Shown here piece by piece: positions 11,110 through 22,795 of a stretch of DNA of 64,000 nt. The notes under the pieces were generated by a model, which worked only from the letters and a program-made list of their open reading frames with translations, was not told the origin of the DNA and searched no databases. The stretch's first letter is position 1. Each line of letters begins with the position of its first letter. The position numbers and the translations under genes are program-made. Source of the stretch: Campanula takesimana (lineage: Eukaryota > Streptophyta > Magnoliopsida > Asterales > Campanulaceae); contig JAOWBW010000566.1 of assembly GCA_026119855.1 (NCBI GenBank), forward strand, positions 496,001 to 560,000. Direction: 5' to 3'.

Positions 11110-11661
11110 CCCAATATCCCTTCAAAGAAGAGGACACACAAAAGATGGCGGGTTAACAAAAACTTGCTCCAAAACAGTAGCAGATGCTAGACAGTCTGCT
11201 ACACCATTTGCCTCGCGATAAGCAAATTCACAAAGACTGGAATTTGGAGAACCTATAGATACAATTAGCTGCTAGGTCCTGAACCTGAAACTGCTCCTAA
11301 CTGTCCCTGCATAACAAATCAAAGGGAACTTGAGAATCAGTTTCTAAATGAAGATGGTATATGTGCCTATGCAAAGCTATGGCCCATAATTCGGCCACCA
11401 TATTAGATGTAAAAACCCCCAATACACACACCCGAAGATGTTCAAAAAACTCCCCCAATTCCAAAATTGCCCCCTGATGATGCACCATCTGTATTGAGTT
11501 TAATTCCCGTGTACCATGAAGGTTCCCAGCCAATAATGATGGAAAACTGGGATTTTTTTGGCTGTTGTTTATAATGAAAATTCATAAAGAGATTAACTTC
11601 ACTACGCACCTTTTGTAAGACAAGCACAAGCAGCAGTACTATTAGTAAAACGTAAAACAAT
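11110..11661 (-). pseudogene. Broken RNase H domain of a LINE-type element
   Basis: Minus-strand frames together show the reverse-transcriptase-associated RNase H (RVT_3) pattern. They hold GIKLNTDGASSGG with GIGGVF (first acidic site), then MVAELWAIALHRHI (second), then LHLETDSQVPFDLL (third), then CEFAYREANGVADCLA near 11200-11235. The pieces lie in different frames (11442-11660, 11297-11533, then about 11110-11235), so at least two frameshifts have occurred. No upstream reverse transcriptase is visible. Such fragments are common remnants of plant L1-like LINEs. Confidence 0.7.
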
Positions 11662-11925
11662 TTCTTTTGGTGTGGGTCAAAAATACCTTCAATTTTTATA
11701 TAAGATTGTTTGACCTTTCACTGAAGATTGGACTCCAGATGGGTTCAAAAAACCGTCAGTATTTAACTCTTATTGATATTTTTAATGAGGCTACTCACAC
11801 GATATAAACTTTTGCTTTCCTAAATGTGGGGGTTTTGAGTTTGATTTCCATGTTATCAATTTTTTTTTGTTATCGTTAAATCAATTCAAATTATTAATCA
11901 AAAATTAATTATTTTTTGAGGAAGT

Positions 11926-12047
11926 CTTGTGTTAGACGGTCTCACACATGAGACGGGTCTCGATGATAAGAGAGGAAACGGGCTTGCCCCCATAGGGGGC
12001 AAACCAATTACTCTGTCAATGAATGAATGAGACCCGTCTCACACAAG
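11926..12047. mobile_element. GAGACGG foldback MITE, copy 1
   Basis: Ends CTTGTGTTAGACGG and CCGTCTCACACAAG are inverted, with a second inner pair GAGACGGGTCTC/GAGACCCGTCTC. Not of the Stowaway type. The centre (AGAGAGGAAACGGGCTTGCCC) is shared with 17428-17563. Confidence 0.65.
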
Positions 12048-12280
12048 TTTTTATTTTTAGGGAAAAAAACAATTGAATTTAAATTATTGAAGCTACCACC
12101 ACAATTCGAATAAGGAATATAATTAAGTCGGTCACGCTATTTTATAAAAATGATGTCGTGCATTATACTACGTGGGACACGACCGCTCTCTCCAACTTTA
12201 AGAAATGATCATTTAATTCTTAAATTAATCCTCTTCCCACTTCCAAATCCATCCAATCATCTTTTCTATGGTGAAAAACA

Positions 12281-12632
12281 ACACTCCGTCTCATTTCAAA
12301 TTTTAAAATTTAACATTTTGGTTGTCCTATGCCGATAAGCCTTTGGCTCATAAGCCCCTTCCAAAGTGAAGGTCAAGGGTTCAACCCCTCCCCTACTTGT
12401 ATTAAAAACTGTTGTAATTTGGCTAAAAAAAAAAAACATTTTGGTTGTCCTATAAAACTTGTAAAATCTAAAAATAGAAAGTTTTACACACTTGCATACT
12501 TACATCAACTAACTAACTAATGCATTAACTATTCTCTACCCAATTTTTTCTTCCCTACCAAACTATCTACGCTTACGACCCATATTTTTCTTTAATACAA
12601 AGATGATTTTGTGCAATTTAAAATAAGACGAG
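12281..12632. mobile_element. Decayed Stowaway-type MITE split by a SINE
   Basis: Worn left end CACTCCGTCTCATTTCAAATT and right inverted arm CAATTTAAAATAAGACGAG. Inner wording (AACTATTCTCTACCC, CTTACATCAACTAA) matches the 40391-40638 subfamily. The SINE at 12331-12435 interrupts it. Confidence 0.65.
12331..12435 (+). mobile_element. Short tRNA-derived SINE
   Basis: A 105-bp insertion ends in a 12-A tail and is flanked by an 18-bp perfect duplication (ACATTTTGGTTGTCCTAT at 12313-12330 and 12436-12453), as expected from target-primed retroposition. A Pol III B-box-like phrase (GGGTTCAACCCC at about 12377) and an A-box-like phrase (TGGCTCATAAG at about 12345) are present. It lacks coding capacity and would depend on LINE machinery. 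Confidence 0.8.
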
Positions 12633-12639
12633 TAGAATT

Positions 12640-13044
12640 AAGTGAACCAGTAGTAGGCATTAATGCCACTTCCTTCCCACTTTCCCAGATTTACCTTAAT
12701 TTTCTACACTAAACTACACATAAACACACGCAGTATTTGTCCTCCATGAATGTTTGTCTTCCTCCTTCCCCGGCCCCCACCTCCTAATCTTCCAACTTTG
12801 TCCTTTCTCTCCCCTCTATCTCAACCTCAACCTCAACCTCCCTCCACCTCTCTTCAAACTCCTACTTTACAAATGTGGAAAAAATAAACCAATTCCATCA
12901 TTCTTGTCTCTTTAAAAGCACTTTCTTTTCTCCGCTTTCCCACACCTCAACAAAACCCCTTTTCACCAATCCCAAATTCTCACACTTTCTCTTTCAAAAA
13001 CACAAAACCCATCTCCAGAATCACCAAACTGGAGCTGGTTTTCC
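12640..13044 (+). promoter_or_regulatory. Promoter and 5' leader of the TBL gene
   Basis: The sequence turns strongly C/T-rich from about 12690 (CCTCAACCTCAACCTCAACC, CTCCCTCCACCTCTC), typical of a plant core promoter and leader. A possible TATA element (CTCTTTAAAAGCAC) lies near 12910, followed by a CT-rich leader. The transcription start is not fixed by sequence. Confidence 0.4.
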
Positions 13045-16000
13045 ATGACTCCCCTGGAATTCTTCAAGAAATTCAAGAGGCCGTCTGAGCTACCTCCTAA
13101 TGTTCTTGGATGCTTCCTTTTCAGCGTTTGCTTCATCTTCTCTCTGTTCTTGTTGGATTACCGGACGGTGACTCAGAGGCGGAGCGGGTTGATTACTTGG
13201 TTCGGGTTTGGGAAAGGGTCGCTGGGTGAAAAGGTGGGTTTTCTTGAAGATGGAGGGAGTGGGTGTGACATATTTGATGGGAATTGGGTGTGGGATGAGA
13301 GTTATCCATTGTATGAATCTCAAGATTGTTTGTTTTTAGATAGTGGGTTCAGGTGTTCTGAGAATGGCAGGCTTGATAAGTTGTACACCAAGTGGCGTTG
13401 GCAGCCCAAATCTTGCAACTTGCCCAGGTCTAATTTCTATTTCCTTTTCCCTATTTGTGTGTGCATATGTTCATTGAAACTTTGTGTGTATTGACATTGA
13501 AATTATGTTTTTTGGTGTGGATATATATTGACGTTGAAATCGAAACATGTACTATATGTATTGACATTCAAATTGTGTTTGTGGGTATTGAATCTATGAC
13601 ATTTATATTTGTGATTTATTGACTCATTGTCATTGAAATTATGCACAAGTATGCATATATTGAGTCCACGCCATTGCAATTTAATTGTGTTTTATGTGTT
13701 ATTGAGTCAATTTGACACTAAAACTATGCGTGTTGGTTTGCATTGACTCGTTGATATTGAAATTGTGCTCACACCTGTGTATTGAATCATTCACATTGAA
13801 CTTGTGTAAAGTTGAAATTGTGGAGGGGTGTGTTAATGTTGCTAAAATTTTGTTTAGGTGTGTGTTGTTTTTTATTAGTTGCTAATATGTTAAGTGTTGT
13901 ATTTACTGGAATTTCAGCTTAGAAATCTTATACAAGGTGACGATGTTTGCTAAAAAAAAAGAAGAAGACATATTTTTTTTTGCCACAACCCACGATTATT
14001 GTTCAGCTCTATGAATAAAGCATCAAGGAAATTCGTTCTACTTGTTAAAATTACACTATGTTTATTGTTATTCTTAGAAATGGGACTATCTTTTTGAGAC
14101 AAGCTAAACATGAAAGTATGACACTTTTTTGGCGACAAAAAGAGTATTGTTGATTAATTCATGCAAGGGATAGCAATGATTCCATAAATCACCTCTCATT
14201 CGATTCTAGTGATTTGGAAATTCAGTTTCTTTATCGACTTGTTTTCCTTTTGTTTGATCTCTTAAACTAGATTCAATGCCACAATGTTGTTGGAAAAACT
14301 GCGGAACCGTCGGATTGTATTTGTTGGAGACTCAATTGGAAGAAATCAATGGGAATCTCTTCTGTGCATGTTATCTTCTGCAGTTTCTAATAAAACTTCA
14401 ATATACGAAGTCAATGGGAGTCCAATTACCAAGCACTCAGGCTTCTTGGTGTTCAAGTTTAAGGATTACAACTGCACGATCGAGTACTTCAGATCTCCGT
14501 TCCTAGTACCGCAGGGCCGTCCCCCTACCGGAGCTCCGGCGAATGTGAAAACGACTTTGAGGGTGGATCAGATGGATTGGACATCCCATCAATGGAAAGA
14601 TGCAGATGTACTAATTTTCAACAATGGTCATTGGTGGAATCCCGAGAAGACTGTTAGAGCGTGAGTACTATTCATTACTCCTTTTATCTCTATATGATGG
14701 TCCATTTCCATTTTTTTCTTGGAAATTAAGGATGTTGAGTTATATGCACTTTTAGTAACACTTATACCTAAATACCCTTGATGAGAACACTATGTCGTCG
14801 TCAGTCCAAATTAGGATTTTTATAGGGTGACTTTAGTAACTTCACTAGAAAATTGACCCTCATTCGTGGACTAATTTTAAAATAATGAGCACCTTCTTGA
14901 AATTACACTAAAATGTTGTCTTTTTCAGAAATGGGACTAGTTTTATGGAACCATTTAATGTGACTATCTTTTGGGCCGGAGGAAGTATCATTTTTGAATG
15001 CATTCATAGTTAGCAATGACTAAATGGGCAATGTAGATCATTGAGGTCTCAAGTTCGATCCATTCCACGCCCCATTAGGATAAAACGAAAAGGAACATGC
15101 AGTGGCGAAGCTATAAATTTTCAGAAAGGGGGTCAAGATTGCTTTTGAGATAACTATTATAATTGAGGTATCCAAATTAGTATACAAGAGGGTCAAAATA
15201 ATAAGTTAGTGCAATATTTTCTCAAAATTAAGGGGGCATAATGTATAAATTCATCGTTTTAGTAGTAAAAAATCATTTATTAAAAGTTTGAAGGGGTAAA
15301 AATTGACCCATTCTAAAATGGAAGGGGGTCGACTGACCCCCATGGCTTGAATGTGGCTTCGCCACTAGGAACATGTTACATAACATATTGTTCTTGAAAG
15401 TACTCACAATTGAATGTTTTCTGTAGTAGATGCTCTATAACCGTAAGCTATTCATCCCTTTGTTTGTCTGACGTATTGTTGATTTGTTTCTTGTTAGGGG
15501 GTGTTATTTCCAAGAAGGACAGGTGGTTAAGATGGATATGAGCGTAAAAAGTGCATACCGTAGATCGATTGAGACAACATTAGATTGGATAGGCAGAGAA
15601 GTAAATATTAGCAAGACCCAAGTCTTCTTCCGAAGCTATTCTCCTGTACATTTCAGGTTTGCAATTCAGTTCACTACAGTCTTTTTTTTTTTTTTTTTTT
15701 TTTTTCATTCTCGTAATAAATTTTTGATATCTCATTAAAAAGCGTATACTTGGGAATCTTTTTTTGTTTGTTTTACGTCTGAGTTTCCGAGATAAATAGT
15801 CCTAGGTTTCTAGTATTTGCGTGGGGAACAAGTTTCTTGAATTTTCCTTTAACTGAGAAAAAGCATAAAACTTGCAGCTCACCTCAATGCAAGTCTATTA
15901 AACTTCTCATGCTCATTGACAGAGAACACAAAATAAGAAGTTCATGCTTACACGCTCTAACCGAACACTGCATTCAGTTTGTTGCTTAAATTGCCCGAAA

Positions 16001-17013
16001 GGGTAATGAACTTGGAAACGCAAAATTGGAACAATCTTTGCTCGTAACATCTTTCACTAAACTTGCGCTGACTTTGGTGTCCCAGAATATATACCACCAT
16101 ATGAGTGTTGCGACTGTATAAGCACATCGAAAGAAACAAGAGACACACATTTATGTTTCATTTTAATATGGTTACGCTGTAATTTAGTACATAAATTGGG
16201 GCGGGGTAATTAAGTTATGTGCTAGTTCTGTAGTAAAAAACAACTCTTTATGGGCCTAGTTGTCAAGTAAGAAATATCTTTATGTTCTTGGACGGCAGAC
16301 CTGACTAACCTCCCAAAAATGAAATAAAAGATGAAGGCTGTTGCCCTTAGGTGCGGGGAAAAACTTTGTTATCCTTTTTTCAAGTAAGGTCTCATGTTTG
16401 TTGGCCTTTTAAGTGATTTGAGTGTAAAAGTATGTCCACGGCTGAGGTTTTTATTTTGAATTGTGTCCATATTTATTTTATTTACTTCTTGACCTGTGAC
16501 TCTTAAGTTCGTACATATCGGCTTACTTAAAATTTTGTGTTGGGTTTAGAAGGTTCGTTTCAAACCTTTGTTTGTAATAAAGAAGCTATCTTGCAAGTCT
16601 TGGCTAAGAATTAATTATCCCTTGATATAAACAGTGGTGGTGACTGGAAAAACGGTGGTAGCTGTCACATGGAGACATTACCGGACATGAGTTCATCTCC
16701 GGTTACATCTGATAAATGGACTCAATTAAAACTACTCGTTGAAGTGTTGTCAAACCAGACGGACAAATCACACGTGAAGGAGTTGAATCTGATGAATGTA
16801 ACGGAGATGACATCACGAAGAAAAGACGGGCATCTGTCTTTATATTATTTAGGGCCGGAGAATGGGCCCGCTCCTCTAAACCGGCAAGACTGCAGCCATT
16901 GGTGCCTGCCTGGGGTTCCAGATTCTTGGAATGAGCTTCTTTATGCACTTATCCTCAAACGGGAACATACCCGTGTTGAAAATTCTACAGAATCTGCTTA
17001 TGCTCCGACTTGA
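13045..17013 (+). CDS. Trichome birefringence-like (TBL) polysaccharide O-acetyltransferase
   Basis: Four exons (13045-13427, 14271-14660, 15498-15656, 16635-17013) join in frame across GT-AG introns to 436 residues. There is a short cytosolic tail, one membrane anchor at about residues 18-40 (VLGCFLFSVCFIFSLFLL), then the TBL domain. Visible motifs are CDIFDGNWVWDESYPLY and CRWQP-like KWRWQPKSCNLP, the GDS block (FVGDSIGRNQW) and the C-terminal DCSHWCLPGVPDSWNE block with the conserved D-x-x-H. Plant TBL proteins are Golgi type II membrane proteins that transfer acetyl groups to xylan, mannan, xyloglucan or pectin. The sequence resembles the TBL8-TBL11 group, but the substrate cannot be read from sequence. 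Intron 2 holds a Stowaway MITE and a hAT-like MITE. No frame break is seen. Confidence 0.92.
14678..14985. mobile_element. Decayed Stowaway-type MITE in TBL intron 2
   Basis: Left CTCCTTTTATCTCTATATGATGG, right TGACTATCTTTTGGGCCGGAGGAAG, TA flanks. The arms are only partly complementary. Confidence 0.55.
15100..15367. mobile_element. hAT-like MITE in TBL intron 2
   Basis: Terminal inverted repeats CAGTGGCGAAGC and GCTTCGCCACTA bound a 268-bp element with a perfect 8-bp duplication GGAACATG (15092-15099 and 15368-15375). The 8-bp target site and CAGTGGCG-type end fit the hAT superfamily. The inner arms share GGGGGTCAAG/ and /GACTGACCCCC-type words. No ORF. Confidence 0.85.
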
Positions 17014-17427
17014 CTACTTGGAATTGAGCTCTTTTTCTTTGCTATTTAACACAGTAAAAATTGCGTCTTTATATGGTATAAGCTGGACGGTCTACTTGGA
17101 AATTATTGATCATGGTTGGATGTATGGAGGAATTGTTGAGGATTTTGCAGCTTGGTCTACATTAAGTTGTCGGGTTGGCATTCAATCTGCAAATAGGAGA
17201 TGGTACTCGACGGTATATATATACATGTAAAGATTGTTTGTTAGGTAAATATACTGTAAAAAAAGGAGTCAGGGTCGTGGTTCGTTAGGGCTGTTATTCT
17301 TGACTATAGGGAACACATTGCTTCCAAAAGGGAGAAATTTTGATATACAGAATGTCAGAAACATAGTGGGTGTTTTTCCTGTAACATTTCCTTGCTTTTG
17401 TTTATTACCCGTGACGAAGTCTATTGT
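17014..17427. other. 3' flank of TBL gene
   Basis: Probably the 3' UTR and spacer; no conserved frame recognised. A 99-codon chance frame overlaps the TBL end and is ignored. Confidence 0.3.
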
Positions 17428-17563
17428 GACACGTTTCATGTACGACACGTGTCTTGATGAGAGAGGAAATGGGTCTGCCCCTCACATAGGGCAAATCATT
17501 AACTTTCTCATCGAAATCCGTTTCACACGTGAAACGCGTCACATCGAAACATGTTTCACACGG
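17428..17563. mobile_element. GAGACGG-type foldback, diverged copy 2
   Basis: The centre (GATGAGAGAGGAAATGGG, TCTGCCCCTCACATAGGGCAAATCATTA) parallels 11926-12047, and the flanks repeat the inverted words GTGACACGTTTCA/TGAAACGCGTCAC. End positions are approximate. Confidence 0.5.
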
Positions 17564-17631
17564 GTCTTTTTTTTTTTTGTCTTTTGTTAATGCTTTCAGA
17601 CTATATATAAGTGTTGAGTGATACTAAAGTA

Positions 17632-17916
17632 CTCCCTCCGGCCACAAATATAAGCAACACTATGGAGTTTTTTTTTGCCACAAATATAAGCAATTCTATG
17701 AGATTTCAAGATCATTTAATAATTTTGTTCCAAAAATACCCCTAATAATTGATTCACTTTTCAAGACAAATTCTACTCCATAATTATAACTTGTTAAGGG
17801 CTATTTAGTCATTTTTGCTTTTCTTTTTTGTAAAATCAAGATGAATTAACTACTTTAATTATTTTCTTAATCTGTGTGAAACCCATAGTGTTGCTTATAT
17901 TTGTGGGCGGAGGGAG
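17632..17916. mobile_element. Stowaway-type MITE
   Basis: Left CTCCCTCCGGCCACAAATATAA, right TTATATTTGTGGGCGGAGGGAG, TA flanks. The left arm word (CCACAAATATAAGCAA) is duplicated at about 17678. Confidence 0.85.
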
Positions 17917-18582
17917 TAAAAAAAAACCCTCAAAATTTAGTACATAATAAAGTCGCAAAAACTCAATCGGGGACCTACTATGTAGGTGGGCCATTAACAG
18001 GCCCAAATTAGCTAGGATAATTTTAGGCAGAATTTACGAAACCCATGCTTTCGTTAATCATGGAATATATCGACATTCGCTGATCAAATTTTCACATTTT
18101 ACACTCCAATATTGTTGTTTTGATCAGCTAATATGCTGGAGATTCATGTACAAGAGCCGAATTCAAGTTTGTAATTGTAAGTAACCCTAACCCTAAGCAA
18201 TTTAGTTTTTTAATTTCAGCGAAATATGTGTTGCTATAATACTCAAAAAAATGCATTGATACGGAGTTGCTTCTCTTTCATCTGCTTGTTGTAATGATCA
18301 GTGTTTTGATCGTATGTGAGAATGTTTTTGGTCAGAATTTATTAAACAAATCCAGTTCCTTCCACCCAGAACTGAGAATTCGTTGATTCGGTAGTTTCAG
18401 GAACGGACCCCATAGGTGCATCCATTTATGATCGTGCTAGAAACGATTTTTCCAGGCTATCAAAATTAAAATATTTTTGATGCAGATATCTCTACTTTCG
18501 TAAATTTGCACGGAAATCTAATAACCATGTAGAGAATGCGGTGATGATTATACCAAAAAGATAATGAAATGACTGGGTCATA
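17917..18582. other. Spacer, no gene assigned
   Basis: A/T-rich sequence. Two telomere-like CCCTAA units occur at about 18184-18196. No credible frame. Confidence 0.25.
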
Positions 18583-18715
18583 ATCCCTCCACCCGTTTCG
18601 TCCCAAGAATAAAGAAGGAAATGGTTCAAATTTGACTATGTACAAGCAATATGCAAGCAAGTAAAACACATTCATTAAAAAATTAACAAGTCAACATCGA
18701 CACTTATTATGAGAG
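18583..18715. mobile_element. Decayed Stowaway-type MITE
   Basis: Words CCCTCCACCC...GTCCCAAGAATAA at the left and CGACACTTATTATGAGAG at the right. The interior (GACTATGTACAAGCAATATGCAA) matches 22796-22948. Confidence 0.5.
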
Positions 18716-18853
18716 TATCTGATAAACAACTTTAACTCTTTAAAATTATTATTGATTACCTTTTGTGTTTTGACATACACTCAGGTGGAAATTGATAATG
18801 TTGCCACCCATTTTCTAGTGGAGAACATTTGAATGGGGTCAGGGGCTAATGAT

Positions 18854-19264
18854 TTAATCATTGAATGGATACTGTTCATACCTAATTTGGCAATCTTTCA
18901 GAACAGACCGAGCCCCAATTCGACTGTTGCAGGTATCGAACATGTCAGTTTTTGCTGCTCCTAGGCAGGTCTTGCAATCTGGATTTGTGAGGTTTTGGTT
19001 GCAAGCAGCATGACCATAGGCAAAGGCATTAGGATAAGGAGAAATATTTCGGTAGTCATAACCTTGGCGTGATGGCGTAGTGCTCTCCAGATCTGCTAGG
19101 ATGTAGGATAGACTTATGGAAAATGGATCATCTTTTGCATACACACCTGAGTTACAGAGGACATTGGTAATGTTGGTATTTGGAGCACTCTCGACAGCAT
19201 CCCATACGCTGAACTGTACAATGAAAACAGTAATGATCAACGAGATCTTGGAAATATGACCCAT
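18854..19264 (-). CDS. Single-domain Gnk2/DUF26 secreted antifungal-type protein
   Basis: A single uninterrupted exon of 136 codons. Residues 1-25 form a signal peptide (MGHISKISLIITVFIVQFSVW). The mature part is one Gnk2 (stress-antifungal, PF01657) domain with six cysteines, including the C-x8-C-x2-C motif (CNQNLTNPDCKTC) and the closing KDCQIRYEQ. Positions equivalent to the mannose-binding residues of ginkbilobin-2 (Asn after the first Cys, Arg in IGARS, Glu in RYEQ) are kept. Proteins of this size are secreted lectin-like antifungals, unlike the two-domain CRRSP or receptor kinases. The length equals that of ginkbilobin-2, so it looks complete. It lies 0.8 kb downstream of the ALMT gene on the same strand. 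Function is inferred from the family. Confidence 0.88.
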   Translation of the reverse strand: MGHISKISLIITVFIVQFSVWDAVESAPNTNITNVLCNSGVYAKDDPFSISLSYILADLESTTPSRQGYDYRNISPYPNAFAYGHAACNQNLTNPDCKTCLGAAKTDMFDTCNSRIGARSVLKDCQIRYEQYPFND

Positions 19265-20074
19265 TTTGCTATGTTTATCTTCCTTCTCTGGTGAGATTGC
19301 AAGCTTTGGAAATGGGTTCTTAATCCATTGGTTTCTCCATCAGTTTTGAGCAATTTCCTCTAACCTTTGTCCTTGATTTTGGCTTATGTTGTTATTTTAT
19401 ATTCCTGTTGGCTGTTTGTTTGTTATTTTTGCACCATGGCACCTTCCCTCTTTTCTTTATTCATAAAAGGACATATGGGAAACAAACAAATGATTGACCA
19501 TTTCATATTGGTAATGCATTATTGGTGGACCAGTTATCACTTGTTCGATTGTTTTGTACGAGTATATAGGATGGGAGGCTGATTCACGTCCTGTAAAATT
19601 CTTTCCTAAAATTTTAGGCGGGATGGGGGATTGTAATTCTTTCTACTTCTCGAGGGATAATGACAGACCGAGAGGCTCGATTAGAAAGAATAGGCGGAGA
19701 AAGTTTGTGTTAACATTTTCATATCCAAGAATCCTGCTGCACCTCCAGCTTCCTCTGCTTTATTATGTCAAATATGTCAGGAACCTTTAACCTGTACCCA
19801 TCAAAATTGCTTGTTCTTTAGAGTAGTAACAAGTGCTAACAAAATGTTCTTATATACTTATGTTTTAATTTATATTAACCTTTGAATACATTCAGGTGAG
19901 CATAATCCTACATATAAATAGTCATAGGATATTATATGAACGGGTTTTACTGGGATGCTATCTTCTCTGCCCTACATCCGTTTGCCCCGTAAAAAATATT
20001 TGGATGTTAACGTGCCATAATTTGGCTTTAGTCATCATGTACATCACTGGATGCTTTGCTGATCAAAACCCTGG
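19265..20074. other. Intergenic spacer between the Gnk2 gene and ALMT
   Basis: Should hold the Gnk2 promoter and the ALMT 3' UTR. No further gene or bounded repeat recognised. Confidence 0.35.
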
Positions 20075-22155
20075 CTATTTAGTTTGAAAACAAGCAGTCT
20101 CTCCTAGTTCTTCAACTTCTTTGGCTAATATTTCCACCTTTCGCACCATTTCCATCAATAGGAACAGAAAGTTTGCAGTGGGAAGGCCTTCGCCATACAC
20201 AATTGTCCCTAGCTTTGATGGAGATTTGCTCAGCCCTAATTTCATGGAATGCAACTTTGGAGCTATCAAAATCTTTGACCGGCATTTCTTCATCTTCTTG
20301 ATGCTTTCTCCAAGCTCTCTCAGAGTCCATCCTAATGACAACCCAATTATCTCGCATGGTTCTTTGATTGCATGTCGCTGTGTTACTGAGGGCTGGCCAA
20401 GCAAATTTAATAGTAAACTTAGTTATACGTAAATAGTGGTATTAATATATCAAGTTGAATATTAACTGGTTTAAATACAGCACTCAGTGAGCTTTTCGAA
20501 CCTGTCTAGGTGATTCAAGGCATCCTTTCATTGAGAGAATGCTAGCTGCAAGCTCTCTAAGCAACTCCCCTATTCGTAAATATTTCTCCCAAGGATAGTA
20601 AAGTCCAAATTTCCCGTGCCATGGTTCCCACCTTGCGAAATTCGCCTGGAAAGTGCAAAAAATGGTTCAGGACTGATGTTTACTTTGTATCACATATGAT
20701 CATGACAGTAGGAGGAAATAGATTATACAAAATGATGAACTTAAATTTTATCAAATCTTATATTGTTAAACGTTAATGTTTCTCTTTCCCAGTCCAAGTG
20801 TCTAATGTTCATGCATATGGGTAATATAAAAGTTTAAAGGACATAACCAAGTAAACCATAGTACAAGAACATATGATTGACTGGAATAAGAGATATACCA
20901 GTGACTCGTCACTTGACTTTGAGTTTAATACTGACTTGCAACTGTTGACGTTAGAGCTTGGCTGTTTTTCCTTTTCACTGACTATGAAAAATTCCTCCAA
21001 ACATTCTGCACAAAATGATCATGTAAGTCAGGAGTGCTCTTAAAGTCATTCGCTCATATCATAAAATATTAAGATAATTTGTTTCTTTTTTTACTAGGCA
21101 CCTTCAATGCAGCTTGCTAGCTTATCAAACTTGGAGGATGTCGAGTTATGAAGTTCATCGCTAGCCCATATGGGAAATATGAGTAAGCTGGTGAATATGC
21201 AGACGCCGAAACCCATGCCAATTGTTGATAGGCGTTCCCGGGCCAATTTCAGGACTTTATCCGCACGCAACCCAGACACGACAACCAGATTGAAGGTAAG
21301 GATGAAGATCATCACCCCATAGTCATATCTCCTTTTAATGCTTGGAACCAATCGAGAGTATGTTGCTACAGCACCTGTGTATAATCATAAAATGTTCATT
21401 AGATATGATTATGGTGCTCATTGGTAATTCTTTGCTCAATTATGAAATACTTTAATTAGCTTTACTGTGTGCTAAAACATAAAAATCAACAGTTTTGTGT
21501 AGTAACAGGAAAGACGTTTATTTTGAACTATGTGTAGATGAAATCTTAGGAACAAACATAATGTTGACGTCAAAAACAGTGATCATTATGTGCATACTTA
21601 CCAAATATAAATACTGAAGTGCCGACAGCAATTGCATTGCCAACCTGCCCAAATTCGTCAGCAAAAATTGCTGCCAAACACCCCAACCCCCCACCGACTA
21701 TGGTTCCGATTGCTCGATTTAATCCTTTGCTCAGTGTAGCACCTGAATACAGGTTACCAAGTTAATCATCATGAGACTCATTACAAGAGGATATTATTTT
21801 TATATGGAAAATGAGGAGAGAGTTGTAGATAATAATATTAAATCACTGAATACATTTTAGTAACCTTTTGTGTAAGTAACCAACCTGCATAGAACTCAAA
21901 GACAACTACTACTGTCATAATAGCCCACATGGCATTTTCGCCAACTTGCTGAAAGAGTGGATCGAGGAGATAGAGAAGTGAAACCAGAACTAAGGCAATT
22001 CCAACCTTGACACTATGAGTTACTTTTCTCATGTCATGCTTATGTACCCTTTCCATAAGAGAAGAAACACTTGAAATGGAAGGAAATTGAAGTTTCTTCT
22101 TCTGGTTGGGAGTGGTTTCATCTTCATTAGGAATGGCTATTATTGTTGAGCTCAT
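20075..22155 (-). CDS. Aluminium-activated malate transporter (ALMT family)
   Basis: Six exons on the minus strand: 22155-21885, 21742-21602, 21374-21102, 21005-20899, 20645-20502, 20392-20075. They join in frame through GT-AG sites to 417 residues. The start ATG at 22155 was chosen over an upstream in-frame extension because the extension is not family-like. The N-terminal half has the ALMT membrane segments (SVKVGIALVLVSLLYLLDPL, WAIMTVVVVFEFYAG, NAIAVGTSVFIF, GVMIFILTFNLVVVSG, GVCIFTSLLIFPIW). A kept GATLSKGLNRAIGT block precedes a long cytosolic tail holding the WEPWHGKF motif of PF11744. ALMTs are anion channels for malate or other anions in plasma membrane or tonoplast, in roots, guard cells or fruit. 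The layout suits the AtALMT2/7/8/10-like clade. Aluminium response cannot be assumed. Confidence 0.92.
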
Positions 22156-22795
22156 GGTTCCTATGTTTCTTTCTACTCGTCTCTCCTTTTCTTGGACCAA
22201 GTACCACTTTGGGAAATTGAGTTGTAAGAAATGCATGTATATATATACACACACACATAACCATCCCATGAGATAGAGAACATGCATTAAGTGCCTATAG
22301 TGGACTTCCTCTGTTCCCAAAAATTACGGAACACTATTAACCATAGTTCTCTCTCTTACACACACATATAAATAATCCTCAGTCCCAATAAGATTATCCC
22401 ACATTCCTTTTTGGTTTCTCCCATAAAATTGATCCTGTTTCTGAAAAAGCCAACAACTATAGTGCAATTTCAAGAAGGTACAAGTAAAGCATTAACCGGA
22501 AAAAGTTTGACAAGTCAAATGGAACATTCGTTTTGAGATGAGGGAGTATTATGATTAAGATGATGATTCTTTTGTGAGATTAGTGAACCAAGTGGAGAAC
22601 ATTCACCAGTCTTTGTGGAGAATGGTCTTTTCGCAACAACATGGTGCAATGTGCACTATATTATCAACCTCTAAGTGGCATATGTTAGGGCAGTGCTATG
22701 TAGCCTTGGTTATGATCTGACTCGAAAAGTACAATTAGTTTCAGTTAGACTACCTCGCACCTTTTGCATCCATGAGCAAGACCAATACCAACATA
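22156..22795. promoter_or_regulatory. ALMT upstream region with MITE remnants
   Basis: Contains the ALMT leader and promoter on the minus strand, including TATATATA/ACACAC simple sequence at about 22236-22258. Worn Stowaway-like ends are present (CTCTGTTCCCAAAAATTACGG near 22310 and TTTTGAGATGAGGGAG near 22545). Exact MITE limits are not clear. Confidence 0.35.

Noticed and set aside
11770..11880. SINE-like segment with GAGTTTGATTTCC and a T run
   Set aside because: Only a weak B-box resemblance; no duplication found.
15010..15090. tRNA or SINE-like B-box (TCAAGTTCGATCC)
   Set aside because: No A-tail, no target duplication and no clear A-box; too little to call.
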